64,000 nucleotides of DNA from Gammaproteobacteria bacterium TMED78 (GTDB taxonomy: Bacteria > Pseudomonadota > Gammaproteobacteria > Steroidobacterales > Rariloculaceae): contig NHEF01000010.1 of NCBI GenBank assembly GCA_002171615.1, positions 1 through 64,000 of the forward strand, written 5' to 3'. Position 1 is the stretch's first letter. Each line of letters opens with the position of its first letter. The notes beneath the pieces are model-generated. The model ran no database searches. It was given only the letters and a program-made list of their open reading frames with translations, and was not told the origin of the DNA. This document shows, piece after piece, positions 8,979-17,241 of this stretch. Both the position numbers and the translations under genes were made by a program.

Positions 8979-9488
8979 ATGATACATCTAAAATATTTTT
9001 TCAGTTTTTTTATTATTTTTTTTATAGTGGGTTGTACCGAGTCACCAAACGATACTTCTGCTATAGAAGAATCACCTGCTATAGATACTGACTCTCCTGA
9101 GTATGCTGCAATAGTATTTAGACAGGCGTTACTTCAAGTCATTGCGTATAAATCAGGTTCAGTCAGAAATATGGCTGATGGGGAAATAGCAATAGATGAA
9201 GAAAAGTTTGCAAAAGATGCAAACGATCTTGACGCTGCTGTAAATATGTTAGTAGATGGATTTATCGAAGGCTCTAGTAGAGATTCATACCCAAATAGCT
9301 TTGCCTCTCCTGATATCTGGTCAAACTGGGATGATTTTTTAGAAAAAGCTAATAATTTAAAAACTGCTACTGCAGAAGTAAATCAACTGGCAATGACAGG
9401 TGGTTTTGTAGCTGCTCAAACTGCTGCTCAAGAGCTTGGAAGCAATTGTGGAGCTTGCCATAGGCCATATAGAATAAGAAACGATTAG
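8979..9488 (+). CDS. Cytochrome c'-like lipoprotein
   Basis: A 169-residue precursor from the ATG at 8979, which has AGGGAG 8 nt upstream. The track start at 8940 would put 13 extra residues before the signal peptide. The signal ends in the lipobox IVGC (C19), so the mature protein should be a periplasm-facing lipoprotein. The rest is a four-helix-bundle cytochrome c' with the single haem motif CGACH close to the C terminus (C157, C160, H161), as usual for this family. Cytochromes c' bind NO and take part in electron transfer. Its neighbour is a cytochrome b561-type protein on the opposite strand, followed by YceI. This grouping suggests a periplasmic redox function. Confidence 0.85.
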   Translation: MIHLKYFFSFFIIFFIVGCTESPNDTSAIEESPAIDTDSPEYAAIVFRQALLQVIAYKSGSVRNMADGEIAIDEEKFAKDANDLDAAVNMLVDGFIEGSSRDSYPNSFASPDIWSNWDDFLEKANNLKTATAEVNQLAMTGGFVAAQTAAQELGSNCGACHRPYRIRND

Positions 9489-9501
9489 TATTAATATACT
9501 C

Positions 9502-10170
9502 TTATATTATATTTACTAGCAGTAGAACGATAATTGATGCTGCTATGAATGAAATTAAAGCTTTAAGAGTTTTTGGATCTTTTATTTCTTCATTTGCATC
9601 TATATCTGCCTTTTTTCCAGAAAACATTGGAAATATTAAATTTTCTTTCTTAACCAGTAGATGGAAGAAAATAGCAAAAATATGAATGAAAATTATACTA
9701 GTAATGAATATCTCAAAATTTTCATGGTGAAGCCCGGTGATAGAGTTTCCTGTAGCAGATGAAATAAGATCATTTAATGGTCCCTTAAAGTAACCATCAT
9801 AATCAGTAGCAAAAAGCCCTGTAACTGTTTGGAATAACAACAAAGATAAAATAATAAATACAGCGATAGATCCTAGGGGGTTGTGGCCTATGTACTTCCT
9901 AGAACTAGATGAAAAAATATTCTTTATGTAAGAAAAAATCTCTGGAATACCGAATAGAAAGTTCTTAAATAAAGAGTGTTTTGTGCCAAGAAATCCCCAA
10001 AAAATTCTAAAAATAAGAAGCGCGAGTATGCCCTGTCCAGCAAGCATATGTAAATCCATATCCCCAGAAATCTCAACTGTATACCAAGCAAGTCCAATAA
10101 GAATCACTAAAAGCCAATGAAATAGCCTAAGTGGCAAGTCCCAAATCAATTTTTTCAATTTTTTCTCCAA
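9502..10170 (-). CDS. Cytochrome b561-type (Ni/Fe-hydrogenase-like) membrane cytochrome b
   Basis: A 222-residue integral membrane protein with four or five transmembrane helices. It begins with the family signature WDLPLRLFHWLLV. His residues that could bind two haems b lie in FHW, DLHMLAGQ, TGLHHENFE and IHIFAIFFHLL. This fits the PF01292 cytochrome b561 family, which carries electrons between the quinone pool and periplasmic c-type partners. It converges with the cytochrome c' gene (13-bp gap) and is divergent from yceI. The b561/YceI pairing also occurs in E. coli (yceJ-yceI), so the two may form one functional group. The C terminus ends in an extra hydrophobic helix. Confidence 0.85.
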   Translation of the reverse strand: MEKKLKKLIWDLPLRLFHWLLVILIGLAWYTVEISGDMDLHMLAGQGILALLIFRIFWGFLGTKHSLFKNFLFGIPEIFSYIKNIFSSSSRKYIGHNPLGSIAVFIILSLLLFQTVTGLFATDYDGYFKGPLNDLISSATGNSITGLHHENFEIFITSIIFIHIFAIFFHLLVKKENLIFPMFSGKKADIDANEEIKDPKTLKALISFIAASIIVLLLVNII

Positions 10171-10240
10171 AAAATATTAATCTATTGCTAAGGATATGAG
10201 ATGATCGTTACGTATTCAACAAATTAACTAAGGAATTTTT

Positions 10241-10819
10241 ATGATAAATATAAAAAAAGTTTTAACAATATTTCTAATATCAATGGGTATAACCTCTATT
10301 ACTTATACTATTGCAGAAGAATATGATATAGATATTGGAGGACAGCATGCATCAATCTTATGGAAAACAAGTCACCAGGGATTTAGTATGCTAACTGGAA
10401 GATTTAATACTTTTGATGGAAGTTTTTACTGGGATGAGAATGACCCCTCTTCTGCTTCTGTTGAGATAGTGATTGATATGACAAGTAGTGACTCTAATCA
10501 TTCTCTTCGAGATGAGCATCTTCAGGGTCCAAACTATATGAATGCCGCTGAACATCCAACAGCTACTTTTTCAAGTACTAGTTACGAGGGTGATGGCCAA
10601 GGCGGAACTTTAAATGGTAACCTAACCATGAATGGAGTTACTCGATCAATTTCATTACCTATTAACAAAATAGGGCAAGGCTCAGGAATGCAGATGGGTA
10701 TGACTGTTTATAAAGCTGGCTTCGAAGGTAACATGATTATAAACCCTCAGGATTTTAATTTTGCAAGACCAGGAACACCAGTTGAAATCGAAATCAATTT
10801 CGAAGGAAACAGAAGATAA
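10241..10819 (+). CDS. YceI family periplasmic lipocalin-like protein
   Basis: A 192-residue precursor with a signal peptide (about residues 1-25, ending near TYTIAEE). The mature part has the YceI pattern: DIGGQHASILWKTSHQGFSMLTGRF near the start, SLRDEHLQGPNYMNAAEHPTATF in the middle and the GTLNGNLTMNGVTRSISLP block. The family forms an eight-stranded barrel that binds amphiphiles such as polyprenyl chains or fatty acids. A GGAA lies 7 nt before the ATG. It is divergent from the cytochrome b561 gene across 70 bp, which should hold both promoters. The family assignment is secure. The ligand is unknown, although isoprenoid quinones would fit the redox neighbours. Confidence 0.93.
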   Translation: MINIKKVLTIFLISMGITSITYTIAEEYDIDIGGQHASILWKTSHQGFSMLTGRFNTFDGSFYWDENDPSSASVEIVIDMTSSDSNHSLRDEHLQGPNYMNAAEHPTATFSSTSYEGDGQGGTLNGNLTMNGVTRSISLPINKIGQGSGMQMGMTVYKAGFEGNMIINPQDFNFARPGTPVEIEINFEGNRR

Positions 10820-10838
10820 TATTAATTTTTTATTGACT

Positions 10839-10875
10839 AAATGCCGGTTTCTGCGGTTGGCATTAACCGGTATTT
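10839..10875. terminator. Probable bidirectional terminator between yceI and the MBL operon
   Basis: An 11-bp stem, AAATGCCGGTT / AACCGGTATTT, with one G-T wobble and a 15-nt loop. It lies in the 74-bp gap between two convergent genes. It is GC-richer than its surroundings. The flanks are A/T-rich but hold no perfect T-run. Confidence 0.5.
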
Positions 10876-10893
10876 ATTCAAAAGATAATCCCC

Positions 10894-11787
10894 TTAATTG
10901 CTAAGACTCTGATAAAGGAGCCTATTAAAATTCTCTGGATTCATAAAGCCTCCTCCATAACTATCATCAAACTCACTAGTTGGTCTAGCTGCTAAAGCCT
11001 GATCTTCTGACAGCCCCTGATTAATTAGATTTTGCATATTTGTTCTAGCTACTTTGAGCATATCTAGCCAAGAGCTTAAGCCAATAGCATCTGATAATGG
11101 ACCATGGCCAGGAATTATTTTAGTATTCCCATTTGCTAAAGATAAAGCTTGATAACCAGCTGATATTATTCCGTTTATATCACCGCCGCTGCCAACATCA
11201 ATAAATGGATAATAACCATTAAAAAAATTATCTCCCATATGAATAACATTAGCCTTCTCAAAATGTAGAATAGAATCCCCATCGGTATGAGCTGGAGCTA
11301 CATGGATTACTCTGATTGTGTCTTCATTCCAATGAAAAGTTAACTCATCTGTAAACGTCACTACTGGAAGCGATGCATCTGAAGAAGCTGGAATAGTTTG
11401 ATCAAAAATAGCTCTAAATTGATCAGTGCTCATTCTTTCTCTAACATTTTCATGAGCAATAATTAAAGCTCCTTGTTCACCTATAGCCTCATTACCTCCA
11501 GTATGATCTCCATGATAATGAGTATTAACTAAAAATTTTATTTCTCTATCATCAATATCAGATACAGCAGATAAGATTTTTTCACTTAAAGGGGCATACT
11601 GATCATCAATCATAAAAATACCATCTTCTCCTATACTAAGACCAATATTCCCTCCAGCTCCAATCAACATATAAACGCCTTCTGATACTGAGATTGTCTC
11701 TATTTGAACTTGTGCGAATCTATCTTGAGCAAAGATACTACTAAAATAAAATAATAATAATATAAAAAAAAATTTCATAATTTTCAC
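10894..11787 (-). CDS. Secreted metallo-beta-lactamase-fold hydrolase
   Basis: A 297-residue precursor with a Sec signal peptide (cleavage near FA-QDR, residues 20-21). The MBL zinc motif is intact as NTHYHGDHTGG (H90, H92, D94, H95). The third ligand is H167 in APAHTDGDS, the bridging Asp is D186 in HMGDNFF and a C-terminal His lies in IPGHGPLS. This is a two-zinc periplasmic hydrolase of the group often found beside quinoprotein or molybdoprotein genes, with no proven substrate. Its start overlaps the stop of the upstream 132-residue gene by 4 bp, so it is the last gene of the molybdenum-hydroxylase operon. A role in processing that enzyme's substrate or product is an inference. Confidence 0.85.
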   Translation of the reverse strand: MKIMKFFFILLLFYFSSIFAQDRFAQVQIETISVSEGVYMLIGAGGNIGLSIGEDGIFMIDDQYAPLSEKILSAVSDIDDREIKFLVNTHYHGDHTGGNEAIGEQGALIIAHENVRERMSTDQFRAIFDQTIPASSDASLPVVTFTDELTFHWNEDTIRVIHVAPAHTDGDSILHFEKANVIHMGDNFFNGYYPFIDVGSGGDINGIISAGYQALSLANGNTKIIPGHGPLSDAIGLSSWLDMLKVARTNMQNLINQGLSEDQALAARPTSEFDDSYGGGFMNPENFNRLLYQSLSN

Positions 11788-12182
11788 TTACTCCCTAATA
11801 TTTCATCAATAATAAATAAATCCGTTAGAAGAGCCCTTAAGTGAATAGAGGCATTAACATTATCTACTAACTGAGAACTTATTCCCTCTTTTTTAATTAA
11901 TATACTGATTAAACTCCTAGTTATTTTAATATCTTGATTAAATGCCAATAAAAAATCATCACTAAAAGAATCTAAATTACTAAAAGCATCTCTAACAACT
12001 ACATCAAGACCATTTAATGCCTTTTCCATTTCTACTAAAAAATTCCTTAGATCAGAACTAGAGGAGCCTCCACTATTGTCTGACTCTTTTCCTTGTGCGG
12101 CATATGCAAGCATATATTCATAGCATGACTCTATTGCATCAATACGAGCTTCTAAATCATTATTTTTTTTCTTACCTGACAT
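11784..12182 (-). CDS. Conserved hypothetical helical protein of the molybdenum-hydroxylase operon
   Basis: A 132-residue, probably cytoplasmic, all-helical protein that I do not recognise. It begins with a short basic segment (SGKKKNN), then an amphipathic helix LEARIDAIESCYEYMLAYAAQG. A Ser/Gly linker follows (SDNSGGSSSS), then two or three more helices. No signal peptide, membrane segment or metal motif is visible, and it has one Cys. It lies between the cytochrome b gene (27-bp gap) and the MBL gene (4-bp overlap), all on one strand, so it is almost certainly co-transcribed with the molybdenum hydroxylase. It could be a small accessory or assembly factor. This is inferred from position only. 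Confidence 0.6.
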   Translation of the reverse strand: MSGKKKNNDLEARIDAIESCYEYMLAYAAQGKESDNSGGSSSSDLRNFLVEMEKALNGLDVVVRDAFSNLDSFSDDFLLAFNQDIKITRSLISILIKKEGISSQLVDNVNASIHLRALLTDLFIIDEILGSK

Positions 12183-12209
12183 AAAATTTCTTAACTCGCC
12201 TTATTTAAA

Positions 12210-12857
12210 CTAATCATCTGGTTTCCATAGATTCTCATCATGATATTTTTCATACTCATCCTTTGATATCCAACCAGTTACCATTGACTTAAGTAATCTT
12301 ATTCTTACTATACCAAAATAGACATGAATAATGACGATGGTTAGCAGAAATAATGCCCCAATATCATGAAAGGTATATATCAATCCCCACAATCCTTCTG
12401 AAAAAAAATATAAATTTCCATCCCAAAATGGAGAGTCTATTTTTATCATCATTAATAGACCGGTTGCAATAGTTATCAAAATAAACAAGGTGAAAATATG
12501 ATGGACTAGTTTAGACGATAAAGAATATTTCCCGGATCTATATCTAAAACTCTTAAATGATTTAAAAAATAATAATAAAGATTTTACAAAATTTATCAGC
12601 TCTGACTTGCTTATAAACATTGATTGCAATTGTTGAAAAAATATTACCCTTAAGCTGTGAAATATTACTAAAAAAACTAGAACTAGCCCTGAAAACCAGT
12701 GGATAAATAACCAAGAAAAATTAAAGCCTAAAATAGGAAAAAAACTAGTAATAATTAAAACAAAAGTACAAATAGCAAATAACCAATGAATGACGCGATC
12801 GATAAGACTATGCTTTAAAAACATAACTCTGCCTAATTCATTATTTTTTTTTGTCAT
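12210..12857 (-). CDS. Membrane cytochrome b (PF01292-like), putative electron acceptor of the molybdenum hydroxylase
   Basis: A 215-residue integral membrane protein from the ATG at 12857, which has a GGA 7 nt upstream. The track start at 12869 is a TTG with no ribosome-binding site. About four transmembrane helices carry several His residues placed for haem b (DRVIHW, FIHWFSG, FHSLR, VHHIF, YTFHDIGA, IIHVYFG). The C-terminal GWISKDEYEKYHDENLW is a polar tail found in cytochrome b subunits of formate-dehydrogenase or hydrogenase type. It directly follows the 49-residue membrane protein and the three subunits of a Tat-exported hydroxylase. The simplest reading is that it passes electrons from the periplasmic enzyme to quinone. 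Confidence 0.8.
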   Translation of the reverse strand: MTKKNNELGRVMFLKHSLIDRVIHWLFAICTFVLIITSFFPILGFNFSWLFIHWFSGLVLVFLVIFHSLRVIFFQQLQSMFISKSELINFVKSLLLFFKSFKSFRYRSGKYSLSSKLVHHIFTLFILITIATGLLMMIKIDSPFWDGNLYFFSEGLWGLIYTFHDIGALFLLTIVIIHVYFGIVRIRLLKSMVTGWISKDEYEKYHDENLWKPDD

Positions 12858-12873
12858 CAGAAATTCCAAAAAA

Positions 12874-13023
12874 CTATTTTCGCTTAATTAGAAACCATCT
12901 CAAAATAGCATGAATGATAATGACCATGACTGCAAAAAAAAAGAAAAGAGGGATTAAGTCCCAAGAAGCTCCTTGGATTATTTTTTGACCCCATATATTA
13001 GTACTAAAACGTAGGACTTCCAT
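12874..13023 (-). CDS. 49-residue single-span membrane protein (not in ORF track)
   Basis: A small ORF I translated from the minus strand. It begins MEVLRFSTNIWGQK, has a hydrophobic segment IPLFFFFAVMVIIIHAIL (about residues 24-41) and ends with a basic tail RWFLIKRK before TAG. It fills the gap between the FAD subunit (12 bp upstream) and the cytochrome b (16 bp downstream) on the same strand. That leaves the operon without a large gap and supports a real gene. Net positive charge at the C terminus predicts an N-out, C-in orientation. The His inside the membrane helix (IIIHAI) could be structural or a haem ligand. It may be a small subunit that docks the exported enzyme on the cytochrome b. 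Confidence 0.6.
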   Translation of the reverse strand: MEVLRFSTNIWGQKIIQGASWDLIPLFFFFAVMVIIIHAILRWFLIKRK

Positions 13024-13035
13024 TCAATCAAATAT

Positions 13036-14025
13036 CTACGCGTCTCTTATCGCTCTTTTTACAAGATTTTCTAAAAGAGGAATCTTAAAATGATTATAAT
13101 TAAGAGGTGTTGCTCCTCTTATCGCTGCTTGGCCTGCTAAGCTAGCAGTATCATCATTCTTTGGGCTTCCCTTTACTACCTGCTCAACAACCGATAGCCT
13201 TCTTGGCGTGCACTGAACAGCACCAGCTACGATACGAATATCTTTAATAACATTATTTTCAATAATCATAGCTGCAGCTACGTTAACAAGTGAAAAATCC
13301 CAAGTATTCCTATCTGATACTTTTTCAAAATAGAAAGTAGCACCTGACCAATCAGTAGGAAGAATAACTCTAGCTAAAATCTCCCCGGATTGAATAATTG
13401 TCATTCTTTCTATGTCTATATCTGGCCCAATAAAGAAATCTTCAGCAGGAACCTCTTTCTCTCCATCAGGACCTCTTATTACCATTAGTGCGTCTAGGGC
13501 AACCATTGCAGAAGCAGTATCTGATGGTGAGACAGCCACACAACGATCTGCTCCCCAAAGGCAATGCTCTCTATTTTGGCCTTGAGGAGTATCCGCATAA
13601 CAAGAATTCCCTCCAGCTCTGTAGCAGTCTACTCCGTAGCGGTAATACCAACATCTTGCATCTTGATTTAAATTTCCACCTATGGTGCCAGTATTCCTAA
13701 TCTGTGGACTTGCTACTTTTCCTGCAGCATCACTTAGCAAGGAAAAATTACTTTTAATTATTGGGTTAGATACAATCTCAGTTAGAGAGGTTAACGCGCC
13801 AATTTCAAGACCTCTATTAGTTTCAGTAATGCCTTTTAATTCATCAATATTATTCAAATCAATTACATTTGGTGCATACTTAGCTCGATCTTTGAACCAA
13901 GAAAATGTATCGTGACCTCCAGCTAAAACCCAACTATCTCCTCTAAATCTATCTAAAAGATTTATAGCATCATCCAGATTATCAGGCTGAAATAGCTCAA
14001 AACTTTGCATCATATCTTTTGACAT
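13036..14025 (-). CDS. Molybdenum hydroxylase FAD-binding subunit, PaoB/HcrB-like with extra cysteines
   Basis: The 329-residue middle subunit of the xanthine dehydrogenase/aldehyde oxidoreductase family. FAD-binding motifs are VLAGGHDTF (residues 33-41) and NTGTIGGNLNQDARC (111-125). It carries a cysteine cluster, C125, C134, C142, C155 and C162. This matches the region that holds an additional [4Fe-4S] cluster in E. coli PaoB and in the 4-hydroxybenzoyl-CoA reductase beta subunit. The CVAVSPSDTA stretch after the cluster is also typical of that branch. The gene overlaps the 2Fe-2S subunit gene at the stop/start junction. An extra cluster would suit one-electron transfer to a cytochrome rather than to oxygen or NAD. 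Confidence 0.9.
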   Translation of the reverse strand: MSKDMMQSFELFQPDNLDDAINLLDRFRGDSWVLAGGHDTFSWFKDRAKYAPNVIDLNNIDELKGITETNRGLEIGALTSLTEIVSNPIIKSNFSLLSDAAGKVASPQIRNTGTIGGNLNQDARCWYYRYGVDCYRAGGNSCYADTPQGQNREHCLWGADRCVAVSPSDTASAMVALDALMVIRGPDGEKEVPAEDFFIGPDIDIERMTIIQSGEILARVILPTDWSGATFYFEKVSDRNTWDFSLVNVAAAMIIENNVIKDIRIVAGAVQCTPRRLSVVEQVVKGSPKNDDTASLAGQAAIRGATPLNYNHFKIPLLENLVKRAIRDA

Positions 14026-14645
14026 CAGCTTCTCTCTGCGGCTTTCATAACTGAGTTTAAGTAATGATCATATGCGCCACACCTACATAAGTTTCCTGAC
14101 ATGGCCTGACGAGCTTCATCCCTTGAGGGATTTGGATTTGATTCAAGCAACGCAACAGCTGACATAATCTGGCCTGGAGTACAAAAACCACACTGAGGCC
14201 CAAGCTCATCTATCATTGCTTGCTGAACAGGGTGTAGCTCCCCATTAGGGCCTTGCAAACCTTCTATAGAAGTAACTTGCTTATCTCTTACAGAATGAGT
14301 AAGTGTAGAACATGAATAATTTGGTACCCCATCAACTAGCAAAGTACATGCTCCACACTCTCCTCTATCACAACCTAACTTTGTACCAGTCAAGCCAAGC
14401 TTATACCTTAGAGTCATAGCAAGAGTTTCATTAGGAAGAACATCTACCCTGCGAGTCTGGCCATTGACATTTAAAGAAACTAATCGCTCCACCGAGCCTA
14501 AAACAGACTGATCAGGAGAGCAGCCTGCCAGACTTCCAAAAATATAACCGCTTGATGAAACTGCTGTACCAGAAGCTATAACGCCTTTAATAAAAGCTCT
14601 TCTTGATGACCTATTTTTTTCTAAAATTTTATTTTTTTCAAACAT
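14025..14645 (-). CDS. Molybdenum hydroxylase 2Fe-2S subunit with Tat signal
   Basis: A 206-residue iron-sulfur subunit. The N terminus carries a twin-arginine signal, SRRAFIKG (R15, R16), followed by a hydrophobic stretch ending near LAGCS, so the folded complex should be exported to the periplasm. The plant-type [2Fe-2S] site is CDRGECGACTLLVDG plus a later Cys (YSC). The second, CO-dehydrogenase-like site is CGFCTPGQ and NLCRCGAYDHY. It is the second gene of the operon, between the large molybdopterin subunit (17-bp gap) and the FAD subunit. As in the E. coli PaoA system, only this subunit has the export signal and the others probably travel with it. Confidence 0.93.
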   Translation of the reverse strand: MFEKNKILEKNRSSRRAFIKGVIASGTAVSSSGYIFGSLAGCSPDQSVLGSVERLVSLNVNGQTRRVDVLPNETLAMTLRYKLGLTGTKLGCDRGECGACTLLVDGVPNYSCSTLTHSVRDKQVTSIEGLQGPNGELHPVQQAMIDELGPQCGFCTPGQIMSAVALLESNPNPSRDEARQAMSGNLCRCGAYDHYLNSVMKAAERS

Positions 14646-14662
14646 AATTTAAAAACCATTAA

Positions 14663-17065
14663 TTAAGCGGTATTTACATCAAGAGGGCCATGTGACTGCT
14701 CTCGACCAGAGACTGCATTAACAATCATATCTGGAGTTATTGGAACTCGATTAAAATAGTGCCCACCTAATGCATCTGAAATAGCACAAACTAAAGCTGC
14801 AGCAGCACAACCTTGGACTGGCTCACCCATTCCCTTAGCACCAACAGGATTCTGCGGATCCTCAACCTCAGCTGCAGCTGTATTCATAACAGAAGGCACA
14901 TCTAAATAAGTAGGTGGCTTATGATCTAAAAAACCTAGATTACCTGGAAGGCCATTCTGAGGATCAAAGATATGCTTTTCAAAAGCTGCTAAACCAAAAC
15001 CTTGAACCGCCCCTCCACTTATCTGCGTAGATAATCCTTTTGGATGAAGAACAGTTCCACAGTCAGAAACTCCTAAATAATCTAATATTTCGAACTTACC
15101 AGTTTCAGTATCTAGCTCTATTTCAATAAACCCGACAGCTATTCCAGCAACCAAGCCATTTCTATATAAATTATCTTTTGATACTCCAATTAAACCAGTT
15201 CCTGCTAAACCAGAAACAGAAGACTTAGTGATAGGGTGTAAATCATCTGGCATATCATATCCAGAGTACTTACCACCAATCTCAATTGCTCTTTGGGCAA
15301 TAGTGGAAAATTTTATTCTTTTTGTTGGGTCTGATATAAGAAAAACCTCTTCTCCTGATATATCATAATCTTCGATAGACCCTCCCATATCAAGAGTAGC
15401 AATTTCTTTTATCTTCTCAAGAGCGTCAACTGCAGCAACATAGCTTTGACGAGTGGTAGTGAAAGATGTATTACTCCCACTTTGAGTTGGGCTCCAAGCA
15501 AGATGCTTTCTGCTATCACCTCTAACAACAACACAATTATCCCAATTATATTTAAGCACCTCTGCTGCCACTCTTGAAGTTGATGTATGAGAATATGTTC
15601 CTAAATTTCCAACGCCACTATGAATATGCAACTTCCCATCAGGCGTAATTCTAATCAAGCCATCATAACCATTTCTACCAGCAGGATGAAACCCCTGACC
15701 AACACCAACACCACGCACTTTTGAGCCATTCTTTTGACCGCTTCTTAGCTTTATCTCATTCCACATAGATAAGCCTTTATCTAAACATTCAGCTTGATAA
15801 GCACTTGTGACAGGTCCTTGGTCTGAATAGTATTTAGCATCATTATCTGCTGCATTAATTCTTCTGATCTCTACTCTATCAATATTAAGCTGCTTTGCAG
15901 CTTTATCAATTAGTGGCTCTACTGCGGCTGCAATTTGATTCTCGCCTGGGCCCCTCATAGCTGCTCTTGGTGGTGTATTTGTCTCAACAGGCACTGCCTG
16001 CATCCTTAAAGCTTCTGGTTGATACAATAAAGAAATCGCAGAAGCTGCGGCATCAAAATCATCAAAACCTCTGTATGGTCCATTTTCTTGAACAACAAAA
16101 AGATCAGCGGCAACCATTCTACCATCACTTCGAAAGCCTAACTTCACCCTTCCTTGGAAGCCTGGCCTTGCTCTACCAATATAAAATTCTTCTGCTCGAC
16201 TAATTCGCATCATTACTGGTCTTTGAATCTTTTTTGACATAAACGCAGGAATAGCCATTGTAGAATATGGATTTGACTTTGAGCCAAAACCTCCCCCACA
16301 AAACTCACCTATATAAACTAAATTTTCAATATCTATTCCCAAAAAACTTGCTAGACCTGGCATAACTGCTGACTGGCTTTGGGTAGAGCCATAAATAAAA
16401 CATTTATTATTCTCCCAATTAGCCATAGTTGTCCTTGGCTCCATACATAAATGTGAATTACCAGCAGTAACAAATGTCTCATCAAGAATTAAATCGGAGG
16501 AGTCAAAACTAGATTGAATATCTCCAAAGCTCCATGTCTCTGTAGCTTCACCCATAGGTAAAGTATTTTCATCAACGCTTATAAAGTCCCTTGCTGTCCA
16601 TTTGTGAGAGATAATCGAACGCGGCCTAGAAAAGCTCATTGTATTTCCATCAGATCTTGCGTCAGGACCTCCTGGATATAAGCTTTCAAGCGGGTCTACA
16701 GTAAAAGGCAATATATCATAATTAATCTGAATGCTATCAATTGCATTTTGTGCAATAGCCTCACTAGTTGCTGCTACCGCAAGGATTGGATCACCTACAT
16801 ATAAAGGCTCATTAGTTAAAATTGGCTCAACTACATTACTCTGCTCTGGGACTTCGTCAGCAGTCAACACCCCTAAAACGCCTTCCATAGCTAACGCTTC
16901 AGAATAATCTATATTAGATATTTTTGCGTGAGGAACGGAACTAGTAAGTAATCTGCAAAAAACCATTCCCTCAAGACGAAAATCTTCAGCAAACTTTGCC
17001 TTACCTGTGACCTTCCCATGTATATCAGGAGGAATAAAATCTTTTCCGATTAATTCATACGCCAT
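14663..17065 (-). CDS. Molybdenum hydroxylase large (molybdopterin-binding) subunit
   Basis: An 800-residue catalytic subunit of the xanthine dehydrogenase/aldehyde oxidoreductase family. It begins with the usual IGKDFIPPDIHGKVTGKAKF segment, contains the GGGFGSK loop near residue 257 and ends with KGMGEPVQG, whose Glu (E748) is the conserved catalytic base at the Mo centre. PRAAMRGPGENQ, a substrate-pocket and cofactor region, is also present. The protein has no signal peptide of its own. It is the first gene of a seven-gene minus-strand operon, and the 176-bp gap upstream should hold its promoter. The substrate (an aldehyde or N-heterocycle) cannot be read from the sequence. No XdhC/PaoD-type maturation chaperone is seen in the window. 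Confidence 0.92.
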   Translation of the reverse strand: MAYELIGKDFIPPDIHGKVTGKAKFAEDFRLEGMVFCRLLTSSVPHAKISNIDYSEALAMEGVLGVLTADEVPEQSNVVEPILTNEPLYVGDPILAVAATSEAIAQNAIDSIQINYDILPFTVDPLESLYPGGPDARSDGNTMSFSRPRSIISHKWTARDFISVDENTLPMGEATETWSFGDIQSSFDSSDLILDETFVTAGNSHLCMEPRTTMANWENNKCFIYGSTQSQSAVMPGLASFLGIDIENLVYIGEFCGGGFGSKSNPYSTMAIPAFMSKKIQRPVMMRISRAEEFYIGRARPGFQGRVKLGFRSDGRMVAADLFVVQENGPYRGFDDFDAAASAISLLYQPEALRMQAVPVETNTPPRAAMRGPGENQIAAAVEPLIDKAAKQLNIDRVEIRRINAADNDAKYYSDQGPVTSAYQAECLDKGLSMWNEIKLRSGQKNGSKVRGVGVGQGFHPAGRNGYDGLIRITPDGKLHIHSGVGNLGTYSHTSTSRVAAEVLKYNWDNCVVVRGDSRKHLAWSPTQSGSNTSFTTTRQSYVAAVDALEKIKEIATLDMGGSIEDYDISGEEVFLISDPTKRIKFSTIAQRAIEIGGKYSGYDMPDDLHPITKSSVSGLAGTGLIGVSKDNLYRNGLVAGIAVGFIEIELDTETGKFEILDYLGVSDCGTVLHPKGLSTQISGGAVQGFGLAAFEKHIFDPQNGLPGNLGFLDHKPPTYLDVPSVMNTAAAEVEDPQNPVGAKGMGEPVQGCAAAALVCAISDALGGHYFNRVPITPDMIVNAVSGREQSHGPLDVNTA

Positions 17066-17241
17066 GATTGATTCCCTAGTCCAAGCATTAATACTAATTC
17101 TACATAAATATGACTGCCTGTCTCTCTTTATTGAAAAAAATTACACAAATAAAAAGATAAAAATTACTTAAACAAAAAAAAAATATTGTTTTTTCATCAT
17201 TTTGTTTAATAATATTAGAGTGTTTTAACAAAAAAGTATTT

